From Clostridiales bacterium (GTDB taxonomy: Bacteria; Bacillota; Clostridia; Lachnospirales; Lachnospiraceae), in assembly GCA_019420405.1 (NCBI GenBank), contig JAHZHF010000124.1, forward strand, positions 1,173 to 8,670: a stretch of DNA of 7,498 nt. The letters run 5' to 3'. The position numbers were made by a program, and so were the translations under genes. Positions 6,141 to 7,498 of the stretch are shown here, piece by piece. The number at the start of each line of letters is the position of its first letter. Position 1 is the first letter of the stretch. Under the pieces are notes generated by a model that worked only from the letters and a program-made list of their open reading frames with translations, made no database searches and was not told where the DNA came from.

Positions 6141-6178
6141 ACAGGCAACCCGCTCCGCCGATATCGCCGAACGCCGCC
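6141..6178. other. Short convergent gap without a recognisable terminator
   Basis: The 38 bases between the convergent stop codons are GC-rich. They contain the palindrome CGATATCG, but there is no stem followed by a T tract on either strand. Transcripts from both sides probably read into the opposite gene or end by another mechanism. Confidence 0.5.
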
Positions 6179-7393
6179 TTACTTCTCGTCACACACCTGA
6201 AAAATATAAAATTTCAGATAATAAGAGTCCCCCGCTCCCCACAGAATCGGATGATCCGGCGCCTGTGTGCGGAACTCCACCTGCCGGAGTCTTTTATGCA
6301 CGTTTCGCGCCGCCTGTCCGACCGTCTGGGTGAAAAGCTCATAGTCCATGAAATGGGAACAGGAGCAGGTGGCCAGATATCCGCCGTCCTTTACCAGCTT
6401 CATGCCCCGCAGATTGATCTCCCGGTAGCCTTTTACCGCTTTCTTAATAGAGCTTCTCGATTTTGTAAATGCGGGCGGATCAAGAATCACCACATCATAT
6501 TTTTCTCCCTGCTTCTCCAGTCTGGGGAGCAGGTCAAACACATCTGCACAGACAAATTCTACTCTGTCCTGCAGTCCGTTGAGCACCGCGTTCTCCCGCG
6601 CCTGGTTTACGCCAAGCTCAGAGGCATCCACCCCGGTTACATGCGCCGAGCCGCACAGCCCGGCGTTGAGAGCGAAAGATCCGGTGTGCGTAAAGCAGTC
6701 AAGAACCCGGGCGCCTCTGCACAGTTTTCCCACTGCGCGCCGGTTATATTTCTGATCGAGGAAGAATCCTGTCTTCTGCCCGTCCCTGACGTCCACATAA
6801 TAGCGGACGCCATTTTCCACAATCTCCACTTTCGTATCGAAAGGCTCGCCGATGAATCCTTTATACCGCTCCATCCCTTCCTGTTCCCGGACTTTTGCAT
6901 CGCTCCGCTCATATACACCGCGGATGTGAATGCCATCCTCTTCCATCAGTTCCTTTAAAATCCCGACAATCATTCCTTTAAAACGGTCGATTCCGAGTGC
7001 AAGAGATTCCACCACAAGAACGTCCGCGAACTTGTCCACCACAAGCCCCGGAAGGAAGTCCGCCTCTCCGAAGATCACCCGGCAGCTTGAGATGTCATCC
7101 ATCACCTTTTTCCTGTACTCCCAGGCATTTTTCACCCGCATGCGCAGAAACGCTTCATCAATGACCGCATCCCGGTCCCTTGTCATCATGCGGACCGTCA
7201 GCTTCGAATTTCGGTTGATAAATCCGCTTCCGAGCGGGTATCCGTCAAAATCATGGACAAACACAATATCTCCGTCCTCAAAACTCCCCATAACACTCTC
7301 TATTTCATTATCATAAATCCACGGACCGCCCTGCTTCAAGGTGCGGCCTGCGCCCTTTTTCAATGTCACAACTGCCATCGGATGATTCGTCAT
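6179..7393 (-). CDS. rlmI: 23S rRNA (cytosine-C5) methyltransferase, RlmI-like, PUA domain
   Basis: This 404-residue protein belongs to the RlmI family (COG1092 type), class I SAM-dependent enzymes that methylate a 23S rRNA cytosine (C1962 in Escherichia coli, whose protein has 396 residues). A PUA RNA-binding domain occupies about residues 6-75, a central RlmI-type region about 76-195, and the methyltransferase domain about 200-404. Visible motifs are RDGQKTGFFLDQ (203-214), SAM-binding VLDCFTHTGSFAL (230-242), acidic VDAS (255-258), CADVFDLL (282-289), ILDPPAFTKS (303-312) and ATCSCSHF (341-348) with candidate catalytic cysteines C343 and C345. The ATG at 7393 is preferred because MAVVTLKKG, the PUA start, follows within six residues; its ribosome binding site is only moderate (AGGGTGG or AAGGG). 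The gene has its own promoter-like TATAAT upstream. The exact target base is inferred from the family; a sister enzyme for another cytosine is possible. Confidence 0.93.
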   Translation of the reverse strand: MTNHPMAVVTLKKGAGRTLKQGGPWIYDNEIESVMGSFEDGDIVFVHDFDGYPLGSGFINRNSKLTVRMMTRDRDAVIDEAFLRMRVKNAWEYRKKVMDDISSCRVIFGEADFLPGLVVDKFADVLVVESLALGIDRFKGMIVGILKELMEEDGIHIRGVYERSDAKVREQEGMERYKGFIGEPFDTKVEIVENGVRYYVDVRDGQKTGFFLDQKYNRRAVGKLCRGARVLDCFTHTGSFALNAGLCGSAHVTGVDASELGVNQARENAVLNGLQDRVEFVCADVFDLLPRLEKQGEKYDVVILDPPAFTKSRSSIKKAVKGYREINLRGMKLVKDGGYLATCSCSHFMDYELFTQTVGQAARNVHKRLRQVEFRTQAPDHPILWGAGDSYYLKFYIFQVCDEK

Positions 7394-7432
7394 ATCCCTT
7401 TTCCACCCTTCTTTTTTATTTCCTACAGGATC

Positions 7433-7438
7433 ATTATA
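7433..7438 (-). promoter_or_regulatory. -10 box of rlmI
   Basis: TATAAT on the minus strand is a perfect -10 hexamer, with a start near 7426 and a leader of about 33 bases. No recognisable -35 lies 16-18 bases upstream; that position is occupied by a palindrome instead, which suggests activator dependence or a weak promoter. Confidence 0.55.
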
Positions 7439-7453
7439 TAACAGTTCAGCTAT

Positions 7454-7465
7454 TTAGTGCACTAA
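7454..7465. repeat. Perfect 12-base palindrome TTAGTGCACTAA
   Basis: This sequence equals its own reverse complement and lies across the -35 position of the candidate rlmI promoter. It may be an operator for a dimeric regulator. It is not the same motif as the palindrome between glgP and the AraC-type gene. Confidence 0.4.
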
Positions 7466-7498
7466 CATTTTCCGTTGGATCACGTCCGGAAGCGGGTC
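7466..7498. other. Right edge, unassigned
   Basis: These 33 bases are open in more than one frame on the minus strand, including one ending DPLPDVIQRKMLVH then TAA at 7456-7454, and also on the plus strand. They may belong to the end of a neighbouring gene, but the stretch is too short to assign. Confidence 0.3.

Noticed and set aside
6251..6958. 235-codon open frame on the plus strand, antisense to rlmI
   Set aside because: It overlaps the conserved methyltransferase motifs of rlmI, has no recognisable protein family and no good ribosome binding site.
7454..7498. Partial gene on the minus strand ending DPLPDVIQRKMLVH
   Set aside because: Only 14 codons are visible, a second minus-strand frame and a plus-strand frame are also open, and no motif decides between them.

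Overview
The window looks like chromosomal DNA from a Gram-positive anaerobe of the class Clostridia, most likely family Lachnospiraceae. I infer this from protein style (a short 754-residue alpha-glucan phosphorylase, a cytoplasmic zinc-dependent phospholipase C-family protein, an RlmI-type methyltransferase), strong AGGAGG-type ribosome binding sites and mid-range base composition. No similarity search was possible. There is no sign of phage, transposon, CRISPR array, rRNA or tRNA.

Layout, left to right. (1) Bases 1-214, minus strand: the first 71 codons of an Atg22/UMF1-type major facilitator transporter that runs off the left edge. (2) 264-1085, minus: a PF00882-type zinc-dependent phospholipase C-family protein without a signal peptide, probably co-transcribed with the transporter 49 bases downstream of it. 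(3) 1086-1348: its candidate promoter, then the rho-independent terminator of the next operon and a possible 19-codon open frame. (4) 1349-2839 and 2839-5103, both minus: malQ (4-alpha-glucanotransferase) and glgP/malP (alpha-glucan phosphorylase). They overlap by one base (TAATG), a tight two-gene operon with glgP first. (5) 5104-5255: a 152-base AT-rich divergent promoter region with several symmetrical elements. (6) 5256-6140, plus: an AraC-family regulator with a cupin sensor domain. (7) 6179-7393, minus: an RlmI-type 23S rRNA cytosine methyltransferase, convergent with the regulator gene, with a TATAAT box and a perfect 12-base palindrome just upstream.

How the genes work together. GlgP removes glucose-1-phosphate from the non-reducing ends of linear alpha-1,4-glucans. 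MalQ disproportionates the short maltodextrins that the phosphorylase cannot shorten further, making longer chains for GlgP and releasing glucose. Together they are a standard cytoplasmic maltodextrin/glycogen breakdown module. The divergent AraC-type gene is the natural candidate for its local regulator, but this is inferred from gene order only. The phospholipase-like/transporter pair and the rRNA methyltransferase appear functionally unrelated to it.

I found no clearly new multi-gene system. The observations most worth checking are the small open frame between malQ and its terminator, the shared symmetrical promoter region between glgP and the AraC gene, the phospholipase C-like protein that keeps the metal ligands but lacks the secreted N-terminus, and the palindrome at the rlmI promoter.
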